Assembly (NCBI RefSeq): GCF_002939185.1
Contig: NZ_POVL01000043.1
Location: 1 to 44,815 of the forward strand
Direction of reading: 5' to 3'
DNA from: Enterobacter sichuanensis
GTDB taxonomy: Bacteria > Pseudomonadota > Gammaproteobacteria > Enterobacterales > Enterobacteriaceae
DNA: 44,815 bases
The notes under the pieces are model-generated. The model saw nothing but the letters and a program-made list of their open reading frames with translations. It did no database searches and was not told the origin of the DNA. Each line of letters opens with the position of its first letter. Within the stretch, counting starts at the first letter, position 1. The position numbers and the translations under genes were made by a program. This document shows positions 20,432 through 29,010 of the stretch, piece after piece.

Positions 20432-21172
20432 TTATGGCTCATCCGGGCCAAGGGAATAAACCGGGTAACCACTCTCACGCCATTGCGCCAGCAGCTGTTG
20501 CTGGGTGGCGGACGGCACTTCGCCACACCAGACCAGCAGGGTCTGACCGTCGAAAAACTCAGGTCTGAGCTGTGCCAGGGAGTGCGCCAGGACATCCACG
20601 CGCCAGCCTTTCTGGGTGGCAATCCATGCTTCCAGCCACAGGCGGGTGGTGTCGTGTACGTTCCAGCCGACCACCAGCGCATCTTTTCCGGCTTTGTTCT
20701 TCGCCGAGGCAAGGCAGACGGCAATGTAGTTGATCAGCACGCCGTCAAGCATACTGAGCAGTGCCTGCAAAGTAGACTGCTGGCACTGCAGGCGTCGACG
20801 CAGGGGAATAAACAGATGGGTGATCAGCGTCTGCGCCGGATAATCGCGACCCTGCTCTTTTATCCATCCGCGCAGGCGCTGCAGGTTGCCTGCCTGCAGG
20901 AGCCGCAGCAGGGTTTCCTGTTGTTCGCGCCAGCGGTGTTGCGTGTCAGGGTCGTCGTGGCTGAGGAGGGACTTCACTTTCCCGACCTGCACCCCGTTGT
21001 CGATCCAGCTTTTGATCTCACGGATCCGATCGATATCGGCGTCATTGAAAAGGCGGTGCCCACCGTCCGTTCTCTGCGGTTTGAGTAATCCATACCGTCG
21101 CTGCCACGCCCGTAGGGTAACGGGATTGATATCACAAAGGAGTGCCACTTCACCTATCGTGTAAAGCGCCAT
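20432..21172 (-). CDS. mlrA: MlrA, MerR-type transcriptional regulator
   Basis: 246-residue activator (E. coli 243). It carries an N-terminal MerR winged helix (MALYTIGEVALLCDINPVTLRAWQRRYGLLKPQRTDGGHRLF) and a C-terminal B12-binding-like domain that lacks the usual cobalamin histidine motif. In E. coli and Salmonella MlrA activates csgD, and so curli and cellulose biofilm formation, under sigma-S and c-di-GMP (YciR/YdaM) control. The frame is open upstream to 21304, but AGGGGG 6 bases before the ATG at 21172 and homology set the start. It diverges from btsS. Confidence 0.95.
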   Translation of the reverse strand: MALYTIGEVALLCDINPVTLRAWQRRYGLLKPQRTDGGHRLFNDADIDRIREIKSWIDNGVQVGKVKSLLSHDDPDTQHRWREQQETLLRLLQAGNLQRLRGWIKEQGRDYPAQTLITHLFIPLRRRLQCQQSTLQALLSMLDGVLINYIAVCLASAKNKAGKDALVVGWNVHDTTRLWLEAWIATQKGWRVDVLAHSLAQLRPEFFDGQTLLVWCGEVPSATQQQLLAQWRESGYPVYSLGPDEP

Positions 21173-21201
21173 ATTCGCCCCCTGGCTTACGCGTCCCCAG
21201 C

Positions 21202-21212
21202 TTAACTGTAGA
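21202..21212 (-). promoter_or_regulatory. Sigma-S-like -10 element of mlrA
   Basis: On the minus strand TCTACAGTTAA matches the extended sigma-S pattern KCTAYRCTTAA at 10 of 11 positions, about 30 bases before the mlrA ATG. mlrA is sigma-S dependent in E. coli. Confidence 0.45.
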
Positions 21213-21389
21213 CCCAGTTTGCCGAACCAGGAAGAGTTGATTGATTTTTGAACAAACAATGCGAAGCATGCGCGATATTCAGAAAAAGGTGTGATAACGG
21301 ACACGATTTTGCGCTTTTTTGGGATGCTTCAAAGAAAGTTGAGCCGTACCCGTGTATGTTACGCGTTTTTAGCGTGTGCGGTTTTGAGT

Positions 21390-23075
21390 ATGTACGAGTT
21401 TAATCTGGTGCTGCTGTTGCTTCAGCAGATGTGCGTGTTTCTTGTCATTGCGTGGCTGATGAGTAAAACGCGCCTGTTTATCCCGCTGATGCAAGTCACT
21501 GTACGCCTGCCGCACAAATTCCTCTGCTATGTCGTATTTTCCATATTCTGCATTATGGGGACCTGGTTTGGCCTCCATATCGAAGACTCTATTGCCAATA
21601 CGCGCGCTATCGGCGCGGTGATGGGCGGGCTGCTGGGCGGTCCGGTCGTCGGGGGGCTCGTCGGTTTAACCGGCGGGCTGCATCGTTATTCCATGGGCGG
21701 GATGACGGCCCTGAGCTGTATGATCTCGACGATCGTGGAAGGGCTGCTCGGCGGCCTGGTCCACAGCTACATGATTAAACGTGGCCGGCCGGATAAAGTC
21801 TTTAGCCCCCTGACCGCCGGGGCGATCACCTTTGTGGCTGAAATGGCGCAGATGGCGATCATTCTGCTGATTGCCCGTCCCTTCGACGATGCGCTGCACC
21901 TGGTCGGCAGTATTGCCGCCCCGATGATGGTCACCAACACCGTGGGCGCGGCGCTGTTTATGCGTATTCTCCTCGACAAGCGCGCCATGTTTGAGAAGTA
22001 CACCTCAGCCTTTTCCGCCACGGCGCTGAAGGTTGCCGCCTCGACAGAAGGGATCCTGCGCCAGGGATTTAACGAAGAGAACAGCATGAAGGTGGCGCAG
22101 GTGCTCTACAAGGAGCTGGACATCGGCGCGGTGGCCATAACCGACCGTGAGCGGCTGCTGGCCTTTACCGGCACCGGGGACGATCACCATCTGCCGGGTA
22201 AACCCATCTCCTCAGCCTATACTCTGCGCGCCATTGAGACCGGCGAGGTGGTGTATGCCGACGGTAACGAGGTGCCGTACCGCTGTTCGCTGCATCCGCA
22301 GTGCAAGCTGGGTTCCACCCTGGTCATTCCGCTGCGCGGCGAAAATCAGCGGGTGATGGGCACCATCAAGCTGTATGAGGCGAAAAACCGTCTGTTCAGC
22401 TCGATCAACCGCACGCTGGGAGAGGGGATCGCCCAGCTGCTGTCAGCGCAAATCCTCGCCGGGCAATATGAACGGCAGAAGGCCCTGTTAACCCAGTCAG
22501 AAATTAAACTGCTGCATGCCCAGGTCAACCCGCATTTCCTGTTTAATGCGCTCAACACGCTCAAAGCGGTGATCCGCCGCGACAGCGATCAGGCCGCGCA
22601 GCTGGTACAGTTTCTGTCGACCTTCTTCCGCAAAAACCTGAAACGGCCGTCGGAGATCGTCACCCTCGCCGATGAGATTGAGCACGTTAATGCCTATCTG
22701 CAGATCGAGCAGGCGCGTTTCCAGTCGCGCCTGCAGGTGTCGCTCTCCGTTCCGGACGAGCTGGCGTACCAGCATCTCCCGGCGTTTACCCTGCAGCCTA
22801 TCGTGGAAAACGCCATTAAACACGGTACGTCTCAGCTTTTGGGAACAGGGCAGATAACCATTGCCGCCAGCCGGTTCAATCACCATCTGGTGCTGGACAT
22901 TGAAGATAATGCCGGGCTTTATCAGCCTTCCGCCTCCGGCGGTTTAGGGATGAGCCTGGTGGATAAACGCCTGCGCGCCCATTTTGGCGATGACTGCGGC
23001 ATTACCGTCGCCTGCGAGCCTGACCGATTTACCCGTATTACCGTACGACTGCCGCTGGAGGAAAGCGCATGTTAA
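21390..23075 (+). CDS. btsS: BtsS, pyruvate-sensing histidine kinase (LytS family)
   Basis: 561-residue sensor kinase, the same length as E. coli BtsS (YehU). The N-terminal 5TM-LYT membrane region binds extracellular pyruvate with high affinity in E. coli. A GAF-like domain, a His_kinase phosphoacceptor ([13 protein letters not shown], His382) and an HATPase ([12 protein letters not shown], then [12 protein letters not shown]) follow. The frame is open upstream to 21291, but the family start [14 protein letters not shown] falls at 21390. No strong ribosome binding site precedes it. It overlaps btsR by 7 bases. Confidence 0.95.
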   Translation: MYEFNLVLLLLQQMCVFLVIAWLMSKTRLFIPLMQVTVRLPHKFLCYVVFSIFCIMGTWFGLHIEDSIANTRAIGAVMGGLLGGPVVGGLVGLTGGLHRYSMGGMTALSCMISTIVEGLLGGLVHSYMIKRGRPDKVFSPLTAGAITFVAEMAQMAIILLIARPFDDALHLVGSIAAPMMVTNTVGAALFMRILLDKRAMFEKYTSAFSATALKVAASTEGILRQGFNEENSMKVAQVLYKELDIGAVAITDRERLLAFTGTGDDHHLPGKPISSAYTLRAIETGEVVYADGNEVPYRCSLHPQCKLGSTLVIPLRGENQRVMGTIKLYEAKNRLFSSINRTLGEGIAQLLSAQILAGQYERQKALLTQSEIKLLHAQVNPHFLFNALNTLKAVIRRDSDQAAQLVQFLSTFFRKNLKRPSEIVTLADEIEHVNAYLQIEQARFQSRLQVSLSVPDELAYQHLPAFTLQPIVENAIKHGTSQLLGTGQITIAASRFNHHLVLDIEDNAGLYQPSASGGLGMSLVDKRLRAHFGDDCGITVACEPDRFTRITVRLPLEESAC

Positions 23076-23788
23076 GAGTGCTGATTGTGGATGACGAGCC
23101 GCTGGCACGGGAAAACCTGCGCGTTCTGCTGCAGGAGCAGCCGGATATAGAGATTGTGGGAGAGTGTGCCAACGCCATTGAGGCCATTGGCGCGGTGCAC
23201 AAGCTGCGCCCGGACGTGCTGTTCCTCGATATTCAGATGCCCCGCATCAGCGGGCTGGAGATGGTCGGCATGCTTGACCCGGAGCATCGTCCCTACATCG
23301 TGTTTCTGACGGCGTTCGATGAATATGCCGTCAAAGCCTTTGAGGAGCACGCGTTTGATTATCTGCTCAAGCCGATTGAAGAGAAGCGTCTGGAAAAAAC
23401 GCTCACGCGTTTACGCCAGGAGCGCACCGCGCAGGATGTCACCGTGCTGCCGGAAAACCAGCAGCCGCTGAAGTTTATCCCCTGCACCGGACACAGCCGG
23501 ATTTATCTTTTGCAGATGGATGATGTGGCGTTTGTCAGCAGCCGCCTGAGCGGCGTATTTGTCACCAGCGCAGAAGGGAACGAAGGGTTCACCGAACTGA
23601 CGCTGCGCACGCTGGAGAGCCGCACGCCGCTGATACGCTGCCATCGTCAGTATCTGGTCAATATGGCGCACCTGAAAGAGATCCGGCTGGAAGATAACGG
23701 CCAGGCCGAGTTGGTCCTGCGCGCCGGGCAAACCGTTCCGGTCAGCCGCCGCTACCTGAAGAGTTTGAAAGAGGCGATTGGGCTATAA
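23069..23788 (+). CDS. btsR: BtsR, LytTR response regulator
   Basis: 239-residue partner of BtsS. The N-terminal receiver domain has acidic pair DDE (residues 8-10) and phosphoacceptor Asp54 in LFLDIQMP. The C-terminal LytTR DNA-binding domain reads [22 protein letters not shown]...[18 protein letters not shown]. In E. coli it activates btsT (yjiY), a pyruvate transporter gene. Its ATG lies inside the 3' end of btsS, consistent with coupled translation. Confidence 0.96.
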   Translation: MLRVLIVDDEPLARENLRVLLQEQPDIEIVGECANAIEAIGAVHKLRPDVLFLDIQMPRISGLEMVGMLDPEHRPYIVFLTAFDEYAVKAFEEHAFDYLLKPIEEKRLEKTLTRLRQERTAQDVTVLPENQQPLKFIPCTGHSRIYLLQMDDVAFVSSRLSGVFVTSAEGNEGFTELTLRTLESRTPLIRCHRQYLVNMAHLKEIRLEDNGQAELVLRAGQTVPVSRRYLKSLKEAIGL

Positions 23789-23834
23789 AACTGCTACACT
23801 GCGCGCCATTGCATCATCGACATTCGAAGGCTCT

Positions 23835-24305
23835 ATGCTAAGTAACGATATTCTTCGTAGCCTGCGCTACACCCTGAAAGCGAACAATAACGACATGGTG
23901 CGCATTCTTGCGCTGTCGGACATGGAATCCACCTCTGCCGGTTTCGACACCTGGATGACCAAAGAAGACGAAGAGGGGTTTGTGCGCTGCCCTGACATTA
24001 TTCTGTCGGGTTTCCTGAATGGTCTAATCTACGATAAGCGTGGCAAAGATGACTCTGCGCCAGAGCTGGCGCTGGAGCGTCGGGTAAATAACAATACGGT
24101 GCTCAAAAAACTGCGCATCGCATTCTCGCTAAAAACGGATGATATTGTGGCGATCATGACGGAGCAAAAATTCCGCGTCTCCGTGCCGGAAGTGACCGCC
24201 ATGATGCGCGCCCCGGACCACAAAAATTACCGCGAGTGCGGCGACCAGTTTCTGCGTAATTTCCTGCGCGGGCTGACTCAGAGGGTGCATAACCCGAAGG
24301 CGTGA
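23835..24305 (+). CDS. yehS: YehS, DUF1456 protein
   Basis: 156-residue soluble protein, equal to E. coli YehS, with two DUF1456 repeats (LRYTLKANNNDMVRIL and LRIAFSLKTDDIVAIM) and a C-terminal RECGDQFLRNFLRGLT motif. Function unknown. It lies 46 bases after btsR on the same strand and is probably co-transcribed. The frame is open from 23778, but the repeat-bearing N-terminus starts at 23835. In E. coli the yehH-yehR group separates yehS from metG; here they are neighbours. Confidence 0.93.
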   Translation: MLSNDILRSLRYTLKANNNDMVRILALSDMESTSAGFDTWMTKEDEEGFVRCPDIILSGFLNGLIYDKRGKDDSAPELALERRVNNNTVLKKLRIAFSLKTDDIVAIMTEQKFRVSVPEVTAMMRAPDHKNYRECGDQFLRNFLRGLTQRVHNPKA

Positions 24306-24329
24306 TTGCGCAATGGGTGCGGCCTGATG

Positions 24330-24362
24330 CCCTCACCCCGGCCCTCTCCCACAGGGAGAGGG
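24330..24362. repeat. Intergenic palindromic repeat, copy 2
   Basis: CCCTCACCCC, then CCCTCTCCC-ACA-GGGAGAGGG (24342-24362), between the convergent yehS and metG. It is nearly identical to the element at 8920-8953. Confidence 0.8.
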
Positions 24363-24367
24363 AGAAC

Positions 24368-24397
24368 AAAAAAGCCGGATAATAATCCGGCTTTTTT
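24368..24397. terminator. Bidirectional terminator between yehS and metG
   Basis: AGCCGGAT / ATCCGGCT 8-bp stem with an AATA loop, preceded by an A run and followed by a T run, so it can end transcripts from both sides. The metG stop is directly adjacent. Confidence 0.93.
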
Positions 24398-24398
24398 G

Positions 24399-26432
24399 TT
24401 ATTTCACCTGCTGACCCGGCTTCGCGCCTTCGTCAGGGCTTAACAGGAAGATATCTTTCCCGCCAGGGCCTGCGGCCATCACCATCCCCTCAGAGATGCC
24501 GAAGCGCATTTTACGTGGTGCCAGGTTGGCGACCATCACGGTCTGACGGCCGATCAGCACCTGCGGATCCGGGTAAGCTGAACGGATGCCGGAGAAGACG
24601 TTGCGCTTCTCGCCGCCCAGATCCAGCGTCAGGCGCAGCAGTTTGTCTGAGCCTTCCACAAATTCCGCGTTTTCAATCAGCGCCACGCGCAGGTCGACTT
24701 TAGCGAAATCGTCGAAGGTAATGGTTTCCTGAATCGGATCGTCTGCCAGCGGGCCGGTCACCGGTGCCGCAGCCGCCTTCACCTCTTCCTTAGAGGCTTC
24801 CACCAGCGCTTCAACCTGTTTCATCTCAATGCGGTTGTACAGCGCTTTGAAGGTGTTCACCTTGTGGCCGAGCAGCGGCTGCTGGATAGCATCCCAGCTC
24901 AGTTCGGTGTTCAGGAACGCTTCTGCACGGGCTGCCAGCTGCGGCAGTACCGGCTTCAGCCAGGTCATCAGCACGCGGAACATATTCAGGCCCATGGTGC
25001 AGATGGCCTGCAGATCGGCATCACGGCCTTCCTGTTTCGCGACCACCCACGGAGCCTGCTCGTCCACATAGCGGTTGGCAACATCGGCCAGCGCCATGAT
25101 TTCACGAATCGCTTTACCGAATTCACGGCTTTCCCAGGCTTCGCCAATCGCAGCGGCGGCATCGGTGAAGGTTTTATACAGCTCAGGATCGGCCAGTTCG
25201 GCAGAAAGCACGCCGTCAAAACGTTTGGCGATAAATCCTGCGTTACGGGACGCCAGGTTCACCACCTTGTTAACGATGTCCGCGTTCACGCGCTGCACGA
25301 AATCTTCCAGGTTAAGGTCGATATCGTCGATGCGCGAAGAGAGCTTCGCGGTGTAGTAATAGCGCAGGCTGTCCGCGTCGAAGTGGTTCAGCCAGGTGCT
25401 GGCTTTAATGAATGTCCCGCGGGACTTGGACATCTTCGCGCCGTTGACGGTTACGTAGCCATGCACGAACAGGTTGGTTGGCTTGCGGAAGTTGCTGCCT
25501 TCCAGCATGGCCGGCCAGAACAGGCTGTGGAAGTAAACGATGTCTTTGCCGATGAAGTGGTACAACTCGGCCGTGGAATCTTTCTTCCAGTATTCGTCGA
25601 AGCTGACGGTGTCGCCACGCTTGTCGCACAGGTTCTTGAAGGAACCCATGTAGCCGATTGGCGCATCCAGCCAGACGTAGAAATACTTGCCCGGTGCGTT
25701 CGGGATTTCAAAGCCGAAGTATGGCGCATCACGGGAGATATCCCACTGCTGCAGACCGGATTCGAACCACTCCTGCATCTTGTTCGCCACCTGCTCCTGC
25801 AGCGCGCCGCTGCGGGTCCACGCCTGCAGCATTTCGCTGAAGGACGGCAGATCGAAGAAGAAGTGCTCGGAGTCACGCATTACAGGCGTGGCGCCTGAAA
25901 CCACCGATTTTGGCTCGATAAGCTCGGTCGGGCTGTAGGTCGCGCCGCACACTTCGCAGTTATCGCCGTACTGGTCCGGGGATTTACATTTCGGGCAGGT
26001 GCCTTTGACGAAACGGTCCGGCAGGAACATGCCTTTTTCCGGATCGTACAGCTGAGAGATGGTGCGGTTTTTAATAAAACCGTTCTCTTTCAGACGGGTG
26101 TAGATAAGCTCCGACAGCTCGCGGTTCTCGTCGCTGTGCGTGGAGTGATAGTTGTCATAGCTGATGTCAAAGCCAGCAAAATCAGTTTGATGCTCCTGAC
26201 TCATTTCGGCAATCATCTGCTCCGGGGAAATCCCCAGCTGCTGCGCTTTCAGCATGATCGGCGTGCCGTGGGCATCGTCCGCACAGATGAAGTTAACCTC
26301 GTGGCCGCGCATTCGCTGGTAACGGACCCAGACATCAGCCTGGATATGCTCCAGCATGTGGCCGAGGTGGATTGAGCCGTTGGCGTACGGCAGTGCGCAC
26401 GTTACCAGAATTTTCTTCGCGACTTGAGTCAT
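24399..26432 (-). CDS. metG: Methionyl-tRNA synthetase
   Basis: 677-residue class-I aminoacyl-tRNA synthetase that charges tRNA-Met and initiator tRNA, identical in length to E. coli MetG. The HIGH-type motif is HLGH at residues 22-25 and KMSKS is in [10 protein letters not shown]. The zinc knuckle is [17 protein letters not shown], and a C-terminal tRNA-binding (Trbp111-like) dimerisation domain starts near [11 protein letters not shown]. Seven extra codons are open upstream, but [12 protein letters not shown] is the conserved start. It diverges from mrp across a region with paired dyads. Confidence 0.98.
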   Translation of the reverse strand: MTQVAKKILVTCALPYANGSIHLGHMLEHIQADVWVRYQRMRGHEVNFICADDAHGTPIMLKAQQLGISPEQMIAEMSQEHQTDFAGFDISYDNYHSTHSDENRELSELIYTRLKENGFIKNRTISQLYDPEKGMFLPDRFVKGTCPKCKSPDQYGDNCEVCGATYSPTELIEPKSVVSGATPVMRDSEHFFFDLPSFSEMLQAWTRSGALQEQVANKMQEWFESGLQQWDISRDAPYFGFEIPNAPGKYFYVWLDAPIGYMGSFKNLCDKRGDTVSFDEYWKKDSTAELYHFIGKDIVYFHSLFWPAMLEGSNFRKPTNLFVHGYVTVNGAKMSKSRGTFIKASTWLNHFDADSLRYYYTAKLSSRIDDIDLNLEDFVQRVNADIVNKVVNLASRNAGFIAKRFDGVLSAELADPELYKTFTDAAAAIGEAWESREFGKAIREIMALADVANRYVDEQAPWVVAKQEGRDADLQAICTMGLNMFRVLMTWLKPVLPQLAARAEAFLNTELSWDAIQQPLLGHKVNTFKALYNRIEMKQVEALVEASKEEVKAAAAPVTGPLADDPIQETITFDDFAKVDLRVALIENAEFVEGSDKLLRLTLDLGGEKRNVFSGIRSAYPDPQVLIGRQTVMVANLAPRKMRFGISEGMVMAAGPGGKDIFLLSPDEGAKPGQQVK

Positions 26433-26474
26433 AGTAGGCATTACTTCTTTCAACTGTGAAAAGGGTTTTTGATG

Positions 26475-26489
26475 TTACCCGAAAGGTAA
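26475..26489. promoter_or_regulatory. Dyad TTACC-N5-GGTAA, copy 1 (metG/mrp)
   Basis: Perfect 5-base arms with spacer CGAAA, centred at 26482 in the divergent metG-mrp control region. A second copy is 61 bp away. Operator-like; no known regulator assigned. Confidence 0.5.
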
Positions 26490-26535
26490 TAACTACGCCA
26501 AGTGATAAGGGCATTAATCCATAAATGAATAATTG

Positions 26536-26550
26536 TTACCTCTGGGGTAA
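26536..26550. promoter_or_regulatory. Dyad TTACC-N5-GGTAA, copy 2 (metG/mrp)
   Basis: Same arms and spacing as copy 1 but with spacer TCTGG, centred at 26543. Both copies have a G before TTACC. A further GGTAA half follows at 26555-26559. Confidence 0.5.
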
Positions 26551-26598
26551 ACTTGGTAATTACACGTCTTTTTTCAGAACAACTACAAAGGAGTCGGG

Positions 26599-27708
26599 AT
26601 GAGTTCTCAATCCCAGGCCAAATCACCGGAAGCCTTACGAGCAATGGTCGCCGGGACGCTGGCTAACTTTCAGCATCCAACCCTGAAGCACAATCTGACT
26701 ACGCTGAAAGCGTTACATCACGTTGCCTGGCTGGACGACACGCTGCACATTGAACTGCAGATGCCCTTCGTCTGGACCAGCGCCTTTGACGCGCTGAAAG
26801 AGCAAACCAGCGCTGAACTGCTGCGCATTACCGGCGCGAAAGCCATCGACTGGAAGTTGAGCCACAGCATCGCCACCCTCAAGCGGGTGAAAAACCAGCC
26901 GGGCGTTAACGGTGTGAAAAACATCATTGCGGTCAGCTCGGGTAAGGGCGGGGTGGGTAAATCCTCCACGGCTGTCAACCTGGCACTGGCGCTGGCAGCG
27001 GAAGGAGCGAAGGTCGGTATTCTGGATGCCGATATCTACGGCCCGTCCATTCCTAATATGCTGGGCGCAGAGAATCAGCGTCCAACCTCGCCTGACGGCA
27101 CCCACATGGCGCCAATTATGGCGCACGGTCTGGCCACGAATTCCATCGGTTATCTGGTCACCGACGACAACGCCATGGTCTGGCGTGGCCCAATGGCCAG
27201 CAAAGCGTTGATGCAGATGCTGCAGGAGACGATGTGGCCGGATCTGGATTATCTGGTGCTGGATATGCCGCCGGGGACCGGTGATATTCAGCTGACGCTG
27301 GCGCAAAACATCCCGGTTACGGGCGCGGTTGTCGTGACGACTCCGCAGGATATCGCGCTGATCGACGCCAAAAAAGGCATCGTGATGTTTGAAAAAGTGG
27401 AGGTGCCGGTGCTCGGTATTGTCGAGAACATGAGCATGCACATCTGCAGCAACTGCGGTCACCACGAGCCTATCTTCGGGACCGGTGGGGCAGAAAAACT
27501 GGCCGCGAAGTATCACACCCAACTGCTGGGGCAGATGCCGCTGCACATTACCCTGCGTGAAGATCTGGACAGCGGGAAACCGACGGTCGTCAGCCGTCCG
27601 GACAGTGAATTTGCAGAGATGTATCGTCAGCTGGCGGGGCGCGTGGCCGCGCAGCTCTACTGGCAGGGGGAAGTCATCCCTGGCGACATCGCGTTCCGCG
27701 CGGTGTAA
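26599..27708 (+). CDS. mrp: Mrp/ApbC iron-sulfur cluster carrier protein
   Basis: 369-residue P-loop NTPase of the Mrp/NBP35 family that binds and transfers Fe-S clusters in the cytoplasm, equal in length to E. coli Mrp. An N-terminal MIP18-like domain (residues 10-90) is followed by the deviant Walker A SSGKGGVGKSS (about 107-117), DADIYGPSIP, Walker B-like LDMPPGTGD and the cluster-binding CxxC in ICSNCGHHEP. AAGGAG lies upstream. It diverges from metG, as in E. coli. Confidence 0.97.
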   Translation: MSSQSQAKSPEALRAMVAGTLANFQHPTLKHNLTTLKALHHVAWLDDTLHIELQMPFVWTSAFDALKEQTSAELLRITGAKAIDWKLSHSIATLKRVKNQPGVNGVKNIIAVSSGKGGVGKSSTAVNLALALAAEGAKVGILDADIYGPSIPNMLGAENQRPTSPDGTHMAPIMAHGLATNSIGYLVTDDNAMVWRGPMASKALMQMLQETMWPDLDYLVLDMPPGTGDIQLTLAQNIPVTGAVVVTTPQDIALIDAKKGIVMFEKVEVPVLGIVENMSMHICSNCGHHEPIFGTGGAEKLAAKYHTQLLGQMPLHITLREDLDSGKPTVVSRPDSEFAEMYRQLAGRVAAQLYWQGEVIPGDIAFRAV

Positions 27709-27723
27709 ATCCTCAGCGCGAAT

Positions 27724-27801
27724 GGCCGGGTGGCGCTTCGCTTACCCGGCCTACAAATGGCACCATTACGTAGGTCGGGTAAGGCGAAGCCGCCACCCGA
27801 C
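27724..27801. repeat. BIME (two inverted REP units) after mrp
   Basis: A REP unit, GCCGGGTGGCGCTTCGC..., at 27724-27753, and an inverted partner ending GCCGCCACCCGAC at 27770-27801, between convergent mrp and the GNAT gene. It resembles the element at 11390-11465. Confidence 0.88.
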
Positions 27802-27802
27802 G

Positions 27803-28288
27803 TTAACGCAAACGGTAATGCATCAGGTAGTACTCTCCCTCCGGAGAATCCCCCGTTGCCTCAATGTGCCAGCCGTGCCGCTGGTAGAACGCGATAGCCC
27901 GCGTATTCTTCACCAGACATTTCAGTGACCCCGTACTGGTGAACGTCTTCTGCACATGTTCCAGGAGCACGTGCCCGACCCCAAGACCTTGATACTGCGG
28001 GTCAACAAACAGGTTGTGCAGAAAATTATCGTTCGTCCACACTGACGCAAAACCCAGACGATGGCCGTTCTGAGTGGCAACCCAGATCGCTTCGTCACGC
28101 GTTGCTGCGTCAAAATCTTCGAGCTGCCAGTCAGTACTGTCCAGCCATGGCCAGGCTTCACGCCGGGCGTGGAGGAAGAGGGTACGCAGGAAAGGGCGGT
28201 CGCTTTCCTGCCAGCGACGAATCAGGATCGTATCAGCGATGATAGAAGATATCTCCGTTGTAGGCTTTGTAGATTTTACCGTCTGCAT
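27803..28288 (-). CDS. GNAT family N-acetyltransferase
   Basis: 161-residue GNAT enzyme if the ATG at 28288 is used; a TTG at 28294 is also open. Domain signatures are TILIRRWQESDRPFLRTLFLHAR at the start, LHNLFVDPQYQGLGVGHVLLEHV (acetyl-CoA loop) and NTRAIAFYQRHGWHIEATGDS. The substrate is unknown. The catalytic domain really begins about 20 codons after the ATG, and no ordinary start codon lies closer. The first 53 bases therefore overlap the 3' end of rcnB in another frame, suggesting coupled translation or an atypical start. Confidence 0.82.
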   Translation of the reverse strand: MQTVKSTKPTTEISSIIADTILIRRWQESDRPFLRTLFLHARREAWPWLDSTDWQLEDFDAATRDEAIWVATQNGHRLGFASVWTNDNFLHNLFVDPQYQGLGVGHVLLEHVQKTFTSTGSLKCLVKNTRAIAFYQRHGWHIEATGDSPEGEYYLMHYRLR

Positions 28289-28565
28289 CGCCAATCAGGA
28301 CGTAGTTTTCACCCATATAGGTCCAGTGGGTACCCGCATCCGGTGCCGGAAGGTTACGCAGTTGATACTGTTTGATGGTGTATTCCGGGGTTTGATACTG
28401 CGCGGGCGCCGTGTCGCCAATTTTAAACTTCGTGAAATCAGCAATGAACTCCTGTTCTTCATAAGCTTTGATGCCGCCAGACGCCGACGCGGTTTGCGGG
28501 GCTGCTGACGCTGCACTTGCAAGAGACATTACTACACCCAGAAGCAGCCATGTACGCTTAGCCAT
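28233..28565 (-). CDS. rcnB: RcnB family periplasmic protein
   Basis: 110-residue small periplasmic protein. A signal peptide (LASAASA-APQT, cut near residue 22) precedes the conserved C-terminus IKQYQLRNLPAPDAGTHWTYMG...GKIYKAYNGDIFYHR, strongly like E. coli RcnB (YohN, 112 aa), which modulates nickel and cobalt efflux with RcnA. The frame is open upstream to 28685, but GGAG 6 bases before the ATG at 28565 fixes the start. Neither rcnA nor rcnR is next to it, unlike E. coli, so its metal-efflux partner is elsewhere or absent. Confidence 0.9.
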   Translation of the reverse strand: MAKRTWLLLGVVMSLASAASAAPQTASASGGIKAYEEQEFIADFTKFKIGDTAPAQYQTPEYTIKQYQLRNLPAPDAGTHWTYMGENYVLIGDADGKIYKAYNGDIFYHR

Positions 28566-29010
28566 TTTTTCTCCAGTTATACCGTTACTGATACTCTCAG
28601 CCTGCTGAGAGCCTATTTTAAGTATCCCCGCAGGGGCTGTTAGAAAAAAAATGTAACAAAAGTGGACGATTTTGTGTAGCGCCAAAGGTTAATAACATTA
28701 CTTTTGTGAATGTTATTTGGTGGAATTAATTCAGTGAAATAATATTTATTTTAACGAAATCTGAAAAGGGGAGTTTGCCATAAGAATGTGAGTCACAAGG
28801 CATGCTTTTTATTTGAAGGCGTTTTAAACTCATGAAAGGCAACCGGTTTAATTATCAGTCTTACGTTATCCTGGTGTTTCTTTCCTCTATTTTATGATGT
28901 TTATTTCTATATTTAATTATTTGAAAACAGTGCGTTATGATATTGGGTGATTCTTTAAAGGGATTGCCTGTTACGCGTTTGGCGCGATCATCAGTGATAT
29001 TTTAATTTTA
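28566..29010. other. AT-rich divergent intergenic region rcnB / gfcE
   Basis: 445 bases without a convincing gene, clearly more AT-rich than the surroundings. It holds a hairpin in the rcnB leader (CTCTCAG / CTGAGAG, 28594-28611) and a perfect inverted repeat AATAACATT-N9-AATGTTATT at 28691-28717. Towards gfcE there are many T/A tracts (28860-28930) and a TATGAT at 28936-28941 as a possible -10. No JUMPstart or ops element was recognised. Confidence 0.6.
28691..28717. promoter_or_regulatory. Perfect 9-bp inverted repeat, possible operator
   Basis: Arms AATAACATT and AATGTTATT separated by nine bases (ACTTTTGTG), upstream of rcnB and about 300 bases before gfcE. No known regulator assigned. 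Confidence 0.4.

Noticed and set aside
24864..25898. 344-codon open frame antisense to metG
   Set aside because: No domain is recognised; metG is intact and essential, so this is a composition artefact.
26562..26569. ACACGTCT, 7 of 8 match to a MetJ box near mrp/metG
   Set aside because: MetJ needs at least two tandem boxes, and the flanking octamers do not match. metG is also not a known MetJ target.
28621..28637. AGTA next to a C/G tract upstream of rcnB, resembling an RcnR operator
   Set aside because: The RcnR site needs TACT and AGTA in the right order around a six-G tract; here the half-site orientation and tract length do not fit.
28566..29010. JUMPstart/ops element before the capsule genes
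   Set aside because: I looked for GGCGGTAGCGTG and its longer context upstream of gfcE and found nothing similar.
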